Origin: Triticum aestivum
Taxonomy: Eukaryota > Streptophyta > Magnoliopsida > Poales > Poaceae
Reading direction: 5' to 3'
Length of the DNA stretch: 64,000 bases
Assembly (NCBI RefSeq): GCF_018294505.1
Contig: NC_057811.1
Span: forward strand, 402,693,669-402,757,668
This document shows positions 21,652 to 32,533 of the stretch, piece after piece. The position numbers and the translations under genes are program-made. Positions within the stretch are counted from its first letter, which is position 1; each line of letters starts with the position of its first letter. Under the pieces are notes generated by a model that saw nothing but the letters and a program-made list of their open reading frames with translations, was not told the origin of the DNA and ran no database searches.

Positions 21652-24367
21652 TGTAGCGACCAGACCTCAAATGGTCTGTGCTGCTGTGCACCAGTGTCAT
21701 CCCTGGATCAGTAATGCTGACACGCACAGTACAAATGGAGTATTTATAACAAAGTAGCAATCACACACTTATTACATCGAATATCTCCAAAGAGATTAAG
21801 TATGATAAATATGGCTTAAGGCCATCTAAAACGATAACAGCGGAAGACTTGGAAGATAAGTGAGTCCATCAGCTCCAGCGGCATCACTGAGTATAAGACC
21901 ACGACCTAAGGCACCTTACTCGTCGTCTGAAAAGTCTGCAACATGAAACGTTGCAGCCCGAAAACGGGTCAGCACATAGAATATGCTGGCAAAGTAACAC
22001 ATAGAGAATAATGAACAATAATAATGCTATACTACATGCATATATGGCTGGTGGAAAGCTCTATGGTTAAGTTTTTGCGAAAAGCCAATTTTTCCCTACT
22101 TCAAAGGAATAAATTTATTTAACTATCATGGTGGTTGTGAAACATTGAGATGGTTGACAGCATCTCAATCCCAATTAAAAATCATCATTAACCCAACAAA
22201 ATTAATTAAAAGTAACATGGTGATGAGATTCAAATGATAATCCAGGTACTAGATACTCAAATTGTCCATAACCGGGGACACGGCTAACCATGATTAGTTT
22301 GTACACTCTGCAGAGGTTTGCGCACTTTTCCCCACAAGACTCGATCGCCTCCGCTTGATTCTCGCACTGCATGATGTTTGAGAAACGGATGACCGAGACA
22401 CAGTCTTTCAGGAACAATCACTCTTTACTCCGGGTGGACCGGTACACCTACTTTCCCCTACATCTGCTAGCCCACCTCTTCAAGAGATCATGTAACCTAC
22501 TCAACTATGCTAGAGCCCATAATAGCTTGTGGCTGCACACGGAAGTTTCTAGCATGAAAAATCTTATGATCCCTTTGAGCCTGGGTGGCGGTCCTTATAC
22601 AAACAGACAACACTGGATTCTCCAGGTGCCTCAATCCACCCAGATGTGAGTTTTAGTTGCCACCTTAGGTAAACCATTATTAACAATCTCACATCTGTCA
22701 TGAATATCTCTCAAACCCAATCCACGTCTACGAGCATAGCATGGCAATATAATAGCAACGTAGAAGTAACTCCCAAGGGTTTGATAAGAAAACAGGTAAT
22801 AGGTACTACCTCAACTACTTCCCAATACCCACAATTTAATTAGATCCTAATCATGCAATTGTTGAGGATAGATCTAATGCAATAAAAACTGGGTATGGAA
22901 AGGTATGATCAAAGTGTTACTTGCCTTGCTGATGATCCGCGAAACCTAGCGATTCGAAGTAACAAGCGGCACACTCCGGGTACTCTATCGCAAACAAACA
23001 AGCAAACAATCAGTACTCATCTAATGCACAGGTAAAACTCGAATGAAAGATCCAACCAGAAAGTTCAACTTAAGAACTCCGGTTTGCAAAAAGAATCAAC
23101 TCGAACGAAGCAACGAAAGTCAAACTACGAAAGAAACAAGCTTCGTTTACTAATCTGGATCTAGGTCAAATTTTACAGTAGCAAAAACTTGTTTGAGTAG
23201 GTTAAACAGAAAGAGAATTTCGAGACGAAACTCTAGGCGCTTGAATCGCCTGATTCCGATAAACGAGCGAAAAGTTAAACAGAAACGAAGATCCAATCAG
23301 AAATCGAGATCTGAGATAATCAGGAAAAATCCGACGAAAAGGAAAACGGACGAACGGTTAAAGAACGGACGTTCGTTAACAGAGAAAATCCAACGAACGC
23401 GTTCGTTAAAACGAACGAGTCGGTGAACGTTCACAAAATAACAAAACCGAAAGAAAAAAAACGATCTAGGGTTTTTTTTAAACAAACGGTTTTTTTAACA
23501 AAACTGGCAAACGACGGCGAGGTAATACCTCGTCGGGGCGGGCTCCGGCGGGGCTTGGCTGGCTCCGGCGAGGGGCGGCGGGGTGCGGCGGGGCTCGGGG
23601 CGGCGGCGAGCGGCGAGCGGGGCGGCGGCGGCGCGGGCTCCCAGCGGCGGCGGCTCGGGCGGGCTCGGGGCGCGGGTACGGGGTGAGGGGGGCGGCGGCG
23701 GCTTATAAGAGGGGGGGTGGCGGCGGCTTGGAGGAGGGGGCAAGGCAGCGGCTCCGGCGGAGTCCGAGCCGGACACGGCGGCGGCGGCGGCGTACGCGGG
23801 GAGGAGACGCGGGGTGGGCCGGCGGCTCGGCTGGGCCTCGGCCCGGTCGGGCGCGGCGCGGTGCGGTTTATTTTATTTTTTAAAAACGTTCCTCCGAAAA
23901 ATTCGTAGAACAATAAAGAAAAATCCAAAAAAGATAAAACAAATTTTCCCCGTCTAGATAGAATATTTAGAACAGGGTGAACATTTTTTTGACACAAAAT
24001 AAATTTTTTGAAAACATGCTATATTTTTTTAATGCAATTAAAATTGCAAACAAAACTCCGAATAAAATCCAATAAATGGTTTTAACACTTTTCCTCCAAT
24101 ATTTCAATTGTTTTGGAGAAGTCATATTTTCTCCTCTCGTTTATTTTTAAATGAAATATTTTTCCGGAGAGAAAATAATTAAAACCAAAAATCCTCGTTT
24201 TATTAGTTGATGAAAATCAAATATGAAAATTCGAGAAAATCCCCAACTCTCTCCGAGGGTCCTTGAGTTGCTTAGGATTTATCGAGGATTTGTCAAAATG
24301 CAATAAAATATGATATGCAATGATGATCTATGTATAACATACCAAATTGAAAATTTGGGATGTTACA
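21652..24367 (-). repeat. Tekay 3' LTR
   Basis: 2716 bp. It has an AT-rich left half, a cluster of AACGAAC/GTTCGTT palindromes at 23350-23435, a GC-rich CpG-dense block at 23520-23870 and an AT-rich right end. TTATAAG near 23702-23708 inside the GC block is the only TATA-like site I see there. The long proline/alanine-rich frames over the GC block are compositional. Confidence 0.92.
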
Positions 24368-24382
24368 AACCTACCCCCCTTA
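24368..24382 (-). other. Tekay polypurine tract
   Basis: On the minus strand AAGGGGGGTAGG lies directly before the 3' LTR, the expected site for plus-strand priming. Confidence 0.75.
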
Positions 24383-27300
24383 AGATGAATCTCGCCCTCG
24401 AGATTCGGGTTGGCTAGAAAACAGGTGGGAGTGGTCCTTCCGTAGATCTTCCTCTCGCTCCCAGGTGGCTTCATCTTCCGTGTGGTGACTCCACTGGACT
24501 TTGCAAAACTTGATAACCTTACTGCGGGTAACTCGGCTGGCATACTCAAGAATCTTAACTGGTTTCTCCTCATAGGTCAAATCACTTTCAGCTGAATCGC
24601 TTCCAGCGGCACAGTATCTCTCAGTGGTATCTCAGCCATCTCTGCGTGGCACTTCTTCAGCTGGGAAACATGAAATACGTCATGAACTCCAGACAATCCT
24701 TCGGGCAATTCCAGCTTGTAGGCAACTTCTCCCATACGTTCCAAAACTCTGTATGGTCCGATAAAACGGGGCGCTAACTTTCCCTTAACTCCAAAGCGCT
24801 TCACTCCTCGAAGTGGTGATACTCGAAGATAAACTCGGTCCCCGACTTCGTGAACTGTCTCCTTTCGTTTAGAATCAGCATAACTCTTCTGCCTGGACTG
24901 GGCTACCTTGAGCCTATCGCGAATCAACCTCACTTTCTGTTCAGACTCCTTAATCAAATCTGGTCCAAACAACTGACGGTCTCCAACTTCGTCCCATAAC
25001 AACGGTGTTCTATACCTCCTTCCGTACAAGGCTTCGAAAGGGGCCATCTTCAAACTGGTCTGATAACTGTTGTTATACGAAAACTCCGCATATGGCAAAT
25101 TGTCGTCCCAACTAGATCCATAATCTAGTGCACAAGCTCTCAACATGTCCTCCAAAATCTAGTTGACTCTCTCGGTCTGTCCATCTGTCTGTGGGTGAAA
25201 AGCTGTACTAAATTCTAGCCTGGTTCCCAATGTTTCATGTAACTGCTTCCAAAACTTCGAGGTAAATTGGGTTCCTCTGTCTGATACAATGGTCCTCGGA
25301 ACTCCATGCAAACATACGATCCTGGTCATGTATATCTTTGCCAACTTAGCACTGGTGTAAGTGGTCTTCACTGGAATGAAATGAGCCACTTTCGTCAAAC
25401 GGTCGACTACAACCCATATTGAGTCATAGCCTGAACGAGTCCTGGGTAATCCCGTGATAAAATCCATGCCTATTTTATCCCACTTCCATTCGGGTATCGG
25501 CAATGGTTGTAGCAATCCTGCTGGCTTCTGATGCTCTGCCTTCACTCTCTGACATACATCACAAACTGCTACATATTCTGCAATATCCTTCTTCATTCCG
25601 GTCCACCAGAAAGTATTTTTCAGATCCAAATACATCTTGGTATTCCCTGGGTGAATCGAGTACGGTGAATCATGGGCTTCTTGCAAAATCAACTTCCTGA
25701 TCTCCGGATCATTTGGCACATATACGCGGTCCTCAAACCATAAGGTATCGTGCTCATCCTCACGAAATCCCTTGGCTTTTCCTTTGCTCATCTTCTCCTT
25801 TATCTCTTCAATCTCCTTGTCTGTCTTCTGAGCTTCTCTGATCCTTTCCATCAAGGTAGACTGAATCTCCAATGTCGCTAAATAGCCTCTGGGACTATCT
25901 CCAAACATAGTTCGCGAAGGTCCTCGGCTAACTCCTGAGGTAACTCTCCTGTCATGAGGGTGTTGACATGACTCTTGCGGCTCAACGCGTCTGCTACTAC
26001 GTTAGCCTTTCCTGGGTGATAATGCAATCTCATATCATAATCCTTAATGAGCTCCAACCATCTCCTCTGTCTGAGATTTAACTCCTTCTGCGTGAAAATA
26101 TACTTCAAACTCTTGTGATCCGTATACACCTCACAATGGTTTCCGATGAGAAAATGTCTCCATGTCTTCAATGCATGCACCACGGCTGCTAACTCCAAAT
26201 CATGCGTAGCATAATTCTTCTCATGGGGTTTAAGTTGTCGTGAAGCATATGACACAACTCTTCCTTCCTGCATAAGCACTGCTCCAAGTCCTCGACGTGA
26301 AGCGTCGCAATAAACTTCATAATCCTTGCGTTGATCTGGCAGAATCAACACTGGTGATGTAACCAATCGTTTCTTCAACTCTTGGAAACTAGCTTCACAT
26401 TCCTCAGTCCAATTGAATTTGGTGTCCTTCTTCAATAGCTCAGTCATGGGCTTAGCAATCTTTGAGAAATTCTCGATGAATCTCCGGTAGTATCCTGCAA
26501 GTCCAAGAAAACTCCGGATTTCTCCAACTGTCGTGGGTGATTCCCAACTTGTCACTGTATCAACCTTGGCAGGGTCTACTGCTATTCCTTCTCCCGAAAT
26601 AACATGTCCAAGGAATCCAACTTCCTTCAGCCAAAATTCACACTTGCTGAACTTGGCGTATAACTGATGTTCTCTGAGCTTCTCAAGTACCAATCGCAAA
26701 TGCTCCTCATGCTCTTCCTCATTCTTGGAAAAGACTAAAATATCATCAATGAACACCACGACGAACTTATCCAAAAACTCCATAAACACTTTGTTCATCA
26801 GGTTCATGAAATAGGCAGGTGCGTTAGTCAGACCAAATGACATAACGGTATACTCATACAATCCATATCTGGTGGTAAAAGCCGTCTTAGGTATATCCTG
26901 CTCTCGAATCTTTAACTGATGGTATCCTGATCGTAGATCGATCTTGGAAAATACTTTAGCTCCTTGTAGGCGGTCAAACAAATCATTGATCATCGGCAGC
27001 GGGTACTTGTTTTTGATGGTCACTTCATTCAATCCACGGTAATCAACAACCATCCTCAGCGATCCATCTTTCTTTTCCACTAGAAGTACTGGTGATCCCC
27101 AAGGTGACGAACTTGGGCGAATATAGCCTTTATCCAGTAACTCCTTGATCTGCTTCTTAATTTCCTCCAAATCTTTTGCGGGCATCCTGTACGGTCTCTT
27201 AGATATTGGCCCTGTGCCTGGCAAAAGTTCAATCAAGAACTCAATGTCTCTATCTGGCGGCATGCCTGGCAACTCTTCTGGAAATACATCCGGATAATCC

Positions 27301-28766
27301 TTCACCACTGGTACTTCCTCCTGTACAACTCCTGATAAGGAATTCACTTGAGTCCTCTTCGGCATATGCCGGGATACATACTTGATCCTTTTTCCTTCTG
27401 GGGTGGTAAGCAAAATCGTCTTGCTGGCACAATCGATGTTTCCTCCATACAACGATAGCCAATCCATTCCCAAAATCACATCCAAACCTTGCGACTCCAA
27501 AACTATGAGGTCTGAGGGGAAAACATGTCTACCAATGGCCAATGGTATCTGAAAACATCCTTGGCTTGCCATATACTCTGCTCCTGGCGAGGTTACTAAC
27601 ATAGGGGTTTTGAGAACTTGGGTGGACAGCTTAAACTTATTCACAAATCCCCTTGATATGTATGAATGCGATGCACCAGTATCGAAAAGAACGGTTGCAG
27701 TAAATGACTTAACCAAAAACTTACCTATTACTGCATCAGGCTGAGCTTCAACCTCCTCCACGCTCATGTGGTTCACATGTCCTTTGTTGAACGGGTTCGG
27801 CTTCTTCCCAGAGCTTCCATTGCCATTTCCATTTTGGGCTTCAGGACAATCAGTTGCATAATTTCCAGTCTTCTGGCACTTGAAACAGGTAACGTGACTT
27901 AGATCCCTCTTGGCTGGGGTAGATGGGTTGGTATGGTTCTGTCCGTTGCTTCCTCCATTCCCATTACCATTCTTGGAGCCATTATGGTTGTGCGAACTAC
28001 CTCCTCCATGGGTATGCTGAAACTGTCCTCCCGGTTTCGGGGCAAATCGTGGATTCTGCTGAGCTCCAGAATTGTACTTCCCTTGTCCATACTTCCTCTT
28101 ACGATTTTCAATCTGCTGTTGCTTCCCTTCAATCACGAGAGCTCTATCTACCAGCTCCTGGTAGTTGTTGAAGGTTGCTACCATCAACTGCATACTCAGT
28201 TCATCATTCAGTCCTTCCAAAAATTTCTCCTGCTTGGCAGCATCTGTAGCAACGTCATCTGGTGCATAACGTGCTAACTTACTAAATTCCTCCACATACT
28301 GGCCTACGGTGCGTCCTCCTTGGCGTAGGTTGCGAAACTCACGCTTCTTCATAGCCATAGCTCCTGCTGAAACATGAGTTGTACGGAAAGCTTGCTGAAA
28401 CTGGTCCCATGTGACAGTGTCAATAGGGTGCGTGGCTGTATAATTCTCCCACCATGATGTTGCGGGTCCATCAAGCTGATGTGCGGCAAAACGCACTCTT
28501 TCCGCATCTGTGCATCCCGCAGTGGTCAACTCCCTTCCAACTTTGCGGAGCCAATCATCCGCAACAATCGGCTCGGTGCTACTGGAAAACACCGGCGGGT
28601 TTAGCCTTAAGAAACGGGCTAAGTGGTCAACAGGTGGTGGTGGCGGTGGGTTGTTGTTGTTGTTGCCTTGGTTCTGCACTAACACTTGCATCAGGGCATT
28701 CTGTTGTTGAATCAACTGGGTGATCTCCGGTGGGAAAACAAATCCGGTGTCGCGTCTCGGAGGCAT
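24380..28766 (-). pseudogene. Tekay gag-pol polyprotein with chromodomain, broken
   Basis: Starts at ATG 28766 ([14 protein letters not shown]). In order: gag with a poly-proline stretch, a zinc knuckle ([14 protein letters not shown], about residues 289-302), protease (DTGAS, D362), reverse transcriptase (F-I-D-D, D674-D675), RNase H (VYCDAS, near D821), integrase (WDKIGMDF, VSDRGTQF, HPQTDGQTE) and a chromodomain (RSKVIKFCKVQWSHH, ATWERE). The zinc-knuckle histidine is replaced by asparagine (codon AAT near 27863). The frame shifts by one base near 25885, has TAG at 25156-25158, and shifts again near 24585. The gene order and the chromodomain place it in the Tekay/Del clade of chromoviruses, which tend to insert in heterochromatin. 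No protein of full length can be made from this copy. Confidence 0.9.
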
Positions 28767-28964
28767 CTGATAGGTTAGAAAAGATGAGAGTTAAGAATAG
28801 AATGAGGTCTAGAGAGAAAACACTACCCATATGCTCATGAGACAAATACAATCAATATCACTCAATCAATTCAAACAAGGCATAACAATCGATCTAACTA
28901 GCGTTACAAAGTGCTTGAACTACACTATTAAATGAGGGAAAACTACTACTCATATGGTAGTCTA

Positions 28965-29696
28965 CTAGAAATTCTGATCCGTTGAAGACTCCATGATGTC
29001 TGCTCCAGCTTCATCAAAAAAGTCATCTTCACTTGGTTCCGAGTCAGTGTCATCGATGATGATGTAGTTATCCGGACAAGTGCATTCGTCATCCTTTGCT
29101 TTTGGCACTGGATTTCCCATGAATACTCCAATCTTCTTCTCCAGGTTGTCATTCTTCCCTACTAGTGCGATGATTTCCTCCATATAATCCTCGCGTGTAG
29201 CCTTGAGTTCTTCCTCCAGCTCCTTGATCTTGGTTAATGCCTTCTTCAGTTCTTCCTTGTCCGTGCACATCTGGTTCTCCTGGCGACGAATATGTTGGTT
29301 TTGCTCCTGGATGAAAGCTGCGATTGATCCATCCTTCTTGGTTCTGATCATCTCCCATTGCGCGTCTCGGCGTCCACAAATCTGATAAATTGTATCCTTA
29401 AGCTCCTGGTGGTAGACTTCTCCAATGCGTCCCATGGCGATGTGTGCGGCCATGCTCTTCCCTAAACTCCAGGTTGGTGCGTCGAAAACCAATCTTATGG
29501 GTTCAGTAACTTGCACAAACGTCCTTCCTGGAATGTGAACTTGAATCTTCTAGCTCTCCTCTTCGGGTAATGTGGCGTTGTAGGTTCCGGTGATGCTTGG
29601 TATTCCTATGTTCAAATACTTGGTGACTTCCTTCAAGTGTCGACCAAAAGGCGTGTCTTCATCTGGTTGCATGAACTTGCTCCTTGCATCCGCCAT
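28965..29696 (-). pseudogene. Extra ORF between primer site and gag of the Tekay element; coiled coil
   Basis: The frame begins at ATG 29696 (MADARSKFMQPDEDTP) and ends at 28965, 243 codons long. One in-frame TAG lies near 29550, where a TGG tryptophan codon would fit; without it the frame is open. Residues of about 135-190 are rich in heptad-like charge and leucine (KIKELEEELKATRE), a predicted coiled coil. The C-terminus is acidic with a Cys pair (CTCPDN). I recognise no domain. It lies on the same strand as gag-pol, 199 bp upstream of its start codon. Conservation of the frame suggests it was coding in the active ancestor. Confidence 0.6.
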
Positions 29697-29785
29697 TCCT
29701 AAAAGAGTAGAAAGAGGAGAGGGGTCAGAAATGAGAAGAGAGAAGTGTTCTAGGGCTTAAGCTTAGTGGTCGTGTCCTACAGTCA

Positions 29786-29805
29786 GCGTGTGCTCTGATA
29801 CCACC
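29786..29805 (-). other. Tekay primer binding site (tRNA-iMet)
   Basis: The minus strand reads TGGTATCAGAGCACACG just inside the 5' LTR. TGGTATCAGAGC is the complement of the 3' end of plant initiator tRNA-Met. Confidence 0.9.
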
Positions 29806-29807
29806 TT

Positions 29808-32533
29808 TGTAGCAACCAGACCTCAAATGGTCTGTGCTGCTGTGCACCAGTGTCATCCCTAGATCAGTAATGCTGACACGCACAGTACAAATGGAGGATT
29901 TATAACAGAGTAGCAATCACACACTTATTACATCGAATATCTCCAAAGAGATTAAGTATGATAAATATGGCTTAAGGCCATCTAAAACGATAACAGCGGA
30001 AGACTTGGAAGATAAGTGAGTCCATCAGCTCCAGCGGCATCACTGAGTATAAGACCACGACCTAAGGCACCTTACTCGTCGTCTGAAAAGTCTGCAACAT
30101 GAAACGTTGCAGCCCGAAAACGGGTCAGCACATAGAATATGCTGGCAAAGTAACACATAGAGAATAATGAACAATAATAATGCTATACTACATGCATATA
30201 GGGCTGGTGGAAAGCTCTCTGGTTAAGTTTTTGCGAAAAGCCAATTTTTCCCTACTTCAAAGAAATAACATTTATTTAACTATCATGGTGGTTGTGAAAC
30301 ATTGAGATGGTTGACAAAATCTCAATCCCAATTAAAAATCATCATTAACCCAACAAAATTAATTAAAAGTAACATGGTGATGAGATTCAAATGATAATCC
30401 AGGTACTAGATACTCAAATTGTCCATAACCGGGGACACGGCTAACCATGATTAGTTTATACACTCTGCAGAGGTTTGCGCACTTTTCCCCACAAGACTCG
30501 ATCGCCTCCGCTTGATTCTCGCACTGCGTGATGTTTGAGAAACGGATGACCGAGACACAGTCTTTCAGGAACAATCACTCTTTACTCCGGGTGGACCGGT
30601 ACACCTACTTTCCCCTACATCTGCTAGCCCACCTCTTCAAGAGATCATGTAACCTACTCAACTATGCTAGAGCCCATAATAGCTTGTGGCTGCACACGGA
30701 AGTTTCTAGCATGAATAATCTTATGATCCCTTTGAGCCTGGGTGGCGGTCCTTATACAAACAGACAACACTGGATTCTCCAGGTGCCTCAATCCACCCAG
30801 ATGTGAGTTTTAGTTGCCACCTTAGGTAAACCATTATTAACAATCTCACATCTGTCATGAATATCTCTCAAACCCAATCCACGTCTACGAGCATAGCATG
30901 GCAATATAACAGCAACGTAGAAGTAACTCCCAAGGGTTTGATAAGAAAATAGGTAATAGGTACTACCTCAACTACTTCCCAATACCCACAATTTAAATAG
31001 ATCCTAATCATGCAATTGTTGGAGGGTTGATCTAATGCAATAAAAACTGGGTATGGAAAGGTATGATCAAAGTGTTACTTGCCTTGATGATGATCCGCGA
31101 AACCTAGCGATTCGAAGTAACAAGCGGCACACTCCGGGTACTCTATCGCAATCAAACAAGCAAACAATCAGTACTCATCTAATGCACAGGTAAAACTCAA
31201 ATGAAAGATCCAACCAGAAAGTTCAACTTAAGAACTCCGGTTTGCAAAAAGAATCAACTCGAACGAAGCAACGAAAGTCAAACTGCGAAAGAAACAAGCT
31301 TCGTTTACTAATCTGGATCTAGGTCAAATTTTACAGTAGCAAAAACTTGTTTGAGTAGGTTAAACGGAAAGAGAATTTCGAGACGAAACTCTAGGCGCTT
31401 GAATCGCCTGATTCCGATAAACGAGCGAAAAGTTAAACAGAAACGAAGATCCGATCAGAAATCGAGATCTGAGATAATCAGGAAAAATCCGACGAAAAGG
31501 AAAACGGACGAACGGTTAAAGAACGGACGTTCGTTAACAGAGAAAATCGAACGAACGCGTTCGTTAAAACGAACGAGTCGGTGAACGTTCACAAAATAAC
31601 AAAACCGAAAAAAAACCGATCTAGGGTTTTTTTTAAAACAAACGGTTTTTTTAAACAAAACCGGCAAACGACGGCAAGGTAATACCTCGTCGGGGCGGGC
31701 TCCGGCGGGGCTCGGCTGGCTCCGGCGAGGGGCGGCGGGGTGCGGCGGAGCTCGGGGCGGCGGGGGCGGCGAGCGGGGCGGCGGCGCAAGGCGGCGGCGG
31801 CGCGGGCTCCCAGCGGCGGCGGCTCGGGCGGGCTCGGGGCGCGGGTACGGGGTGAGGGGGGGCGGCGGCGACTTATAAGAGGGGGGTGGCGGCGGCTTGG
31901 AGGAGGGGGCAAGGCAGCGGCTCCGGCGGAGTCTGAGCCGGACACGGCGGCGGCGGCGGCGTACGCGGGGAGGAGACGCGGGGTGGGCCGGCGGCTCGGC
32001 TGGGCCTCGGCCCGGTCGGGCGCGGCGCGGTGCGGTTTATGTTTTTTTTTAAACGTTCCGCCGAAAAATTCGTAGAAAAATAAATAAAAATCCAAAAAAG
32101 ATAAAACAAATTTTCCCCGTCTAGATAGAATATTTAGAACAGGGTGAACATTTTTTTGACACAAAATAAATTTTTTGAAAACATGCTATATTTTTTAATG
32201 CAATTAAAATTGCAAACAAAACTCCGAATAAAATCCAATAAATGGTTTTAACACTTTTCCTCCAATATTTCAATTGTTTTGGAGAAGTCATATTTTCTCC
32301 GCTCGTTTATTTTTAAATGAAATATTTTTCCGGAGAGAAAATAATTAAAACCAAAAATCCTCGTTTTATTATTTGATGAAAATCAAATATGAAAATTCGA
32401 GAAAATCCCCAACTCTCTTCGAGGGTCCTTGAGTTGCTTAGGATTTATCGAGGATTTGTCAAAATGCAATAAAATATGATATGCAATGATGATCTATGTA
32501 TAACATACCAAGTTGAAAATTTGGGATGTTACA
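29808..32533 (-). repeat. Tekay 5' LTR
   Basis: 2726 bp, the partner of 21652-24367, with the same palindrome cluster (a 16-bp perfect palindrome at 31550-31565) and GC block (about 31680-32035). The outer flank carries AAACC (32534-32538). Confidence 0.92.

Larger units (their letters stand above)
21652..32533 (-). mobile_element. Tekay-type chromovirus (gypsy), full length with both LTRs
   Basis: A 10,882-bp element on the minus strand. LTRs are 21652-24367 and 29808-32533 and, read on the minus strand, start TGTAACATCCCAAAT and end in CTACA. The 5-bp target duplication AAACC (21647-21651 and 32534-32538) proves a single insertion event into M1. It has a tRNA-iMet primer site, a polypurine tract, an extra ORF and gag-pol with a C-terminal chromodomain. 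By eye the LTRs differ by roughly 1-2% in the first 700 bp, so the insertion is fairly young; a full alignment is needed for a date. The coding region has a stop and two frame changes, so this copy is not autonomous. Confidence 0.93.

Noticed and set aside
23431..23997. Pro/Ala-rich frame of 188 codons on the minus strand, and its copy at 31589-32164
   Set aside because: Lies on the CpG-rich block of the Tekay LTR; the two copies differ by frame-changing indels.
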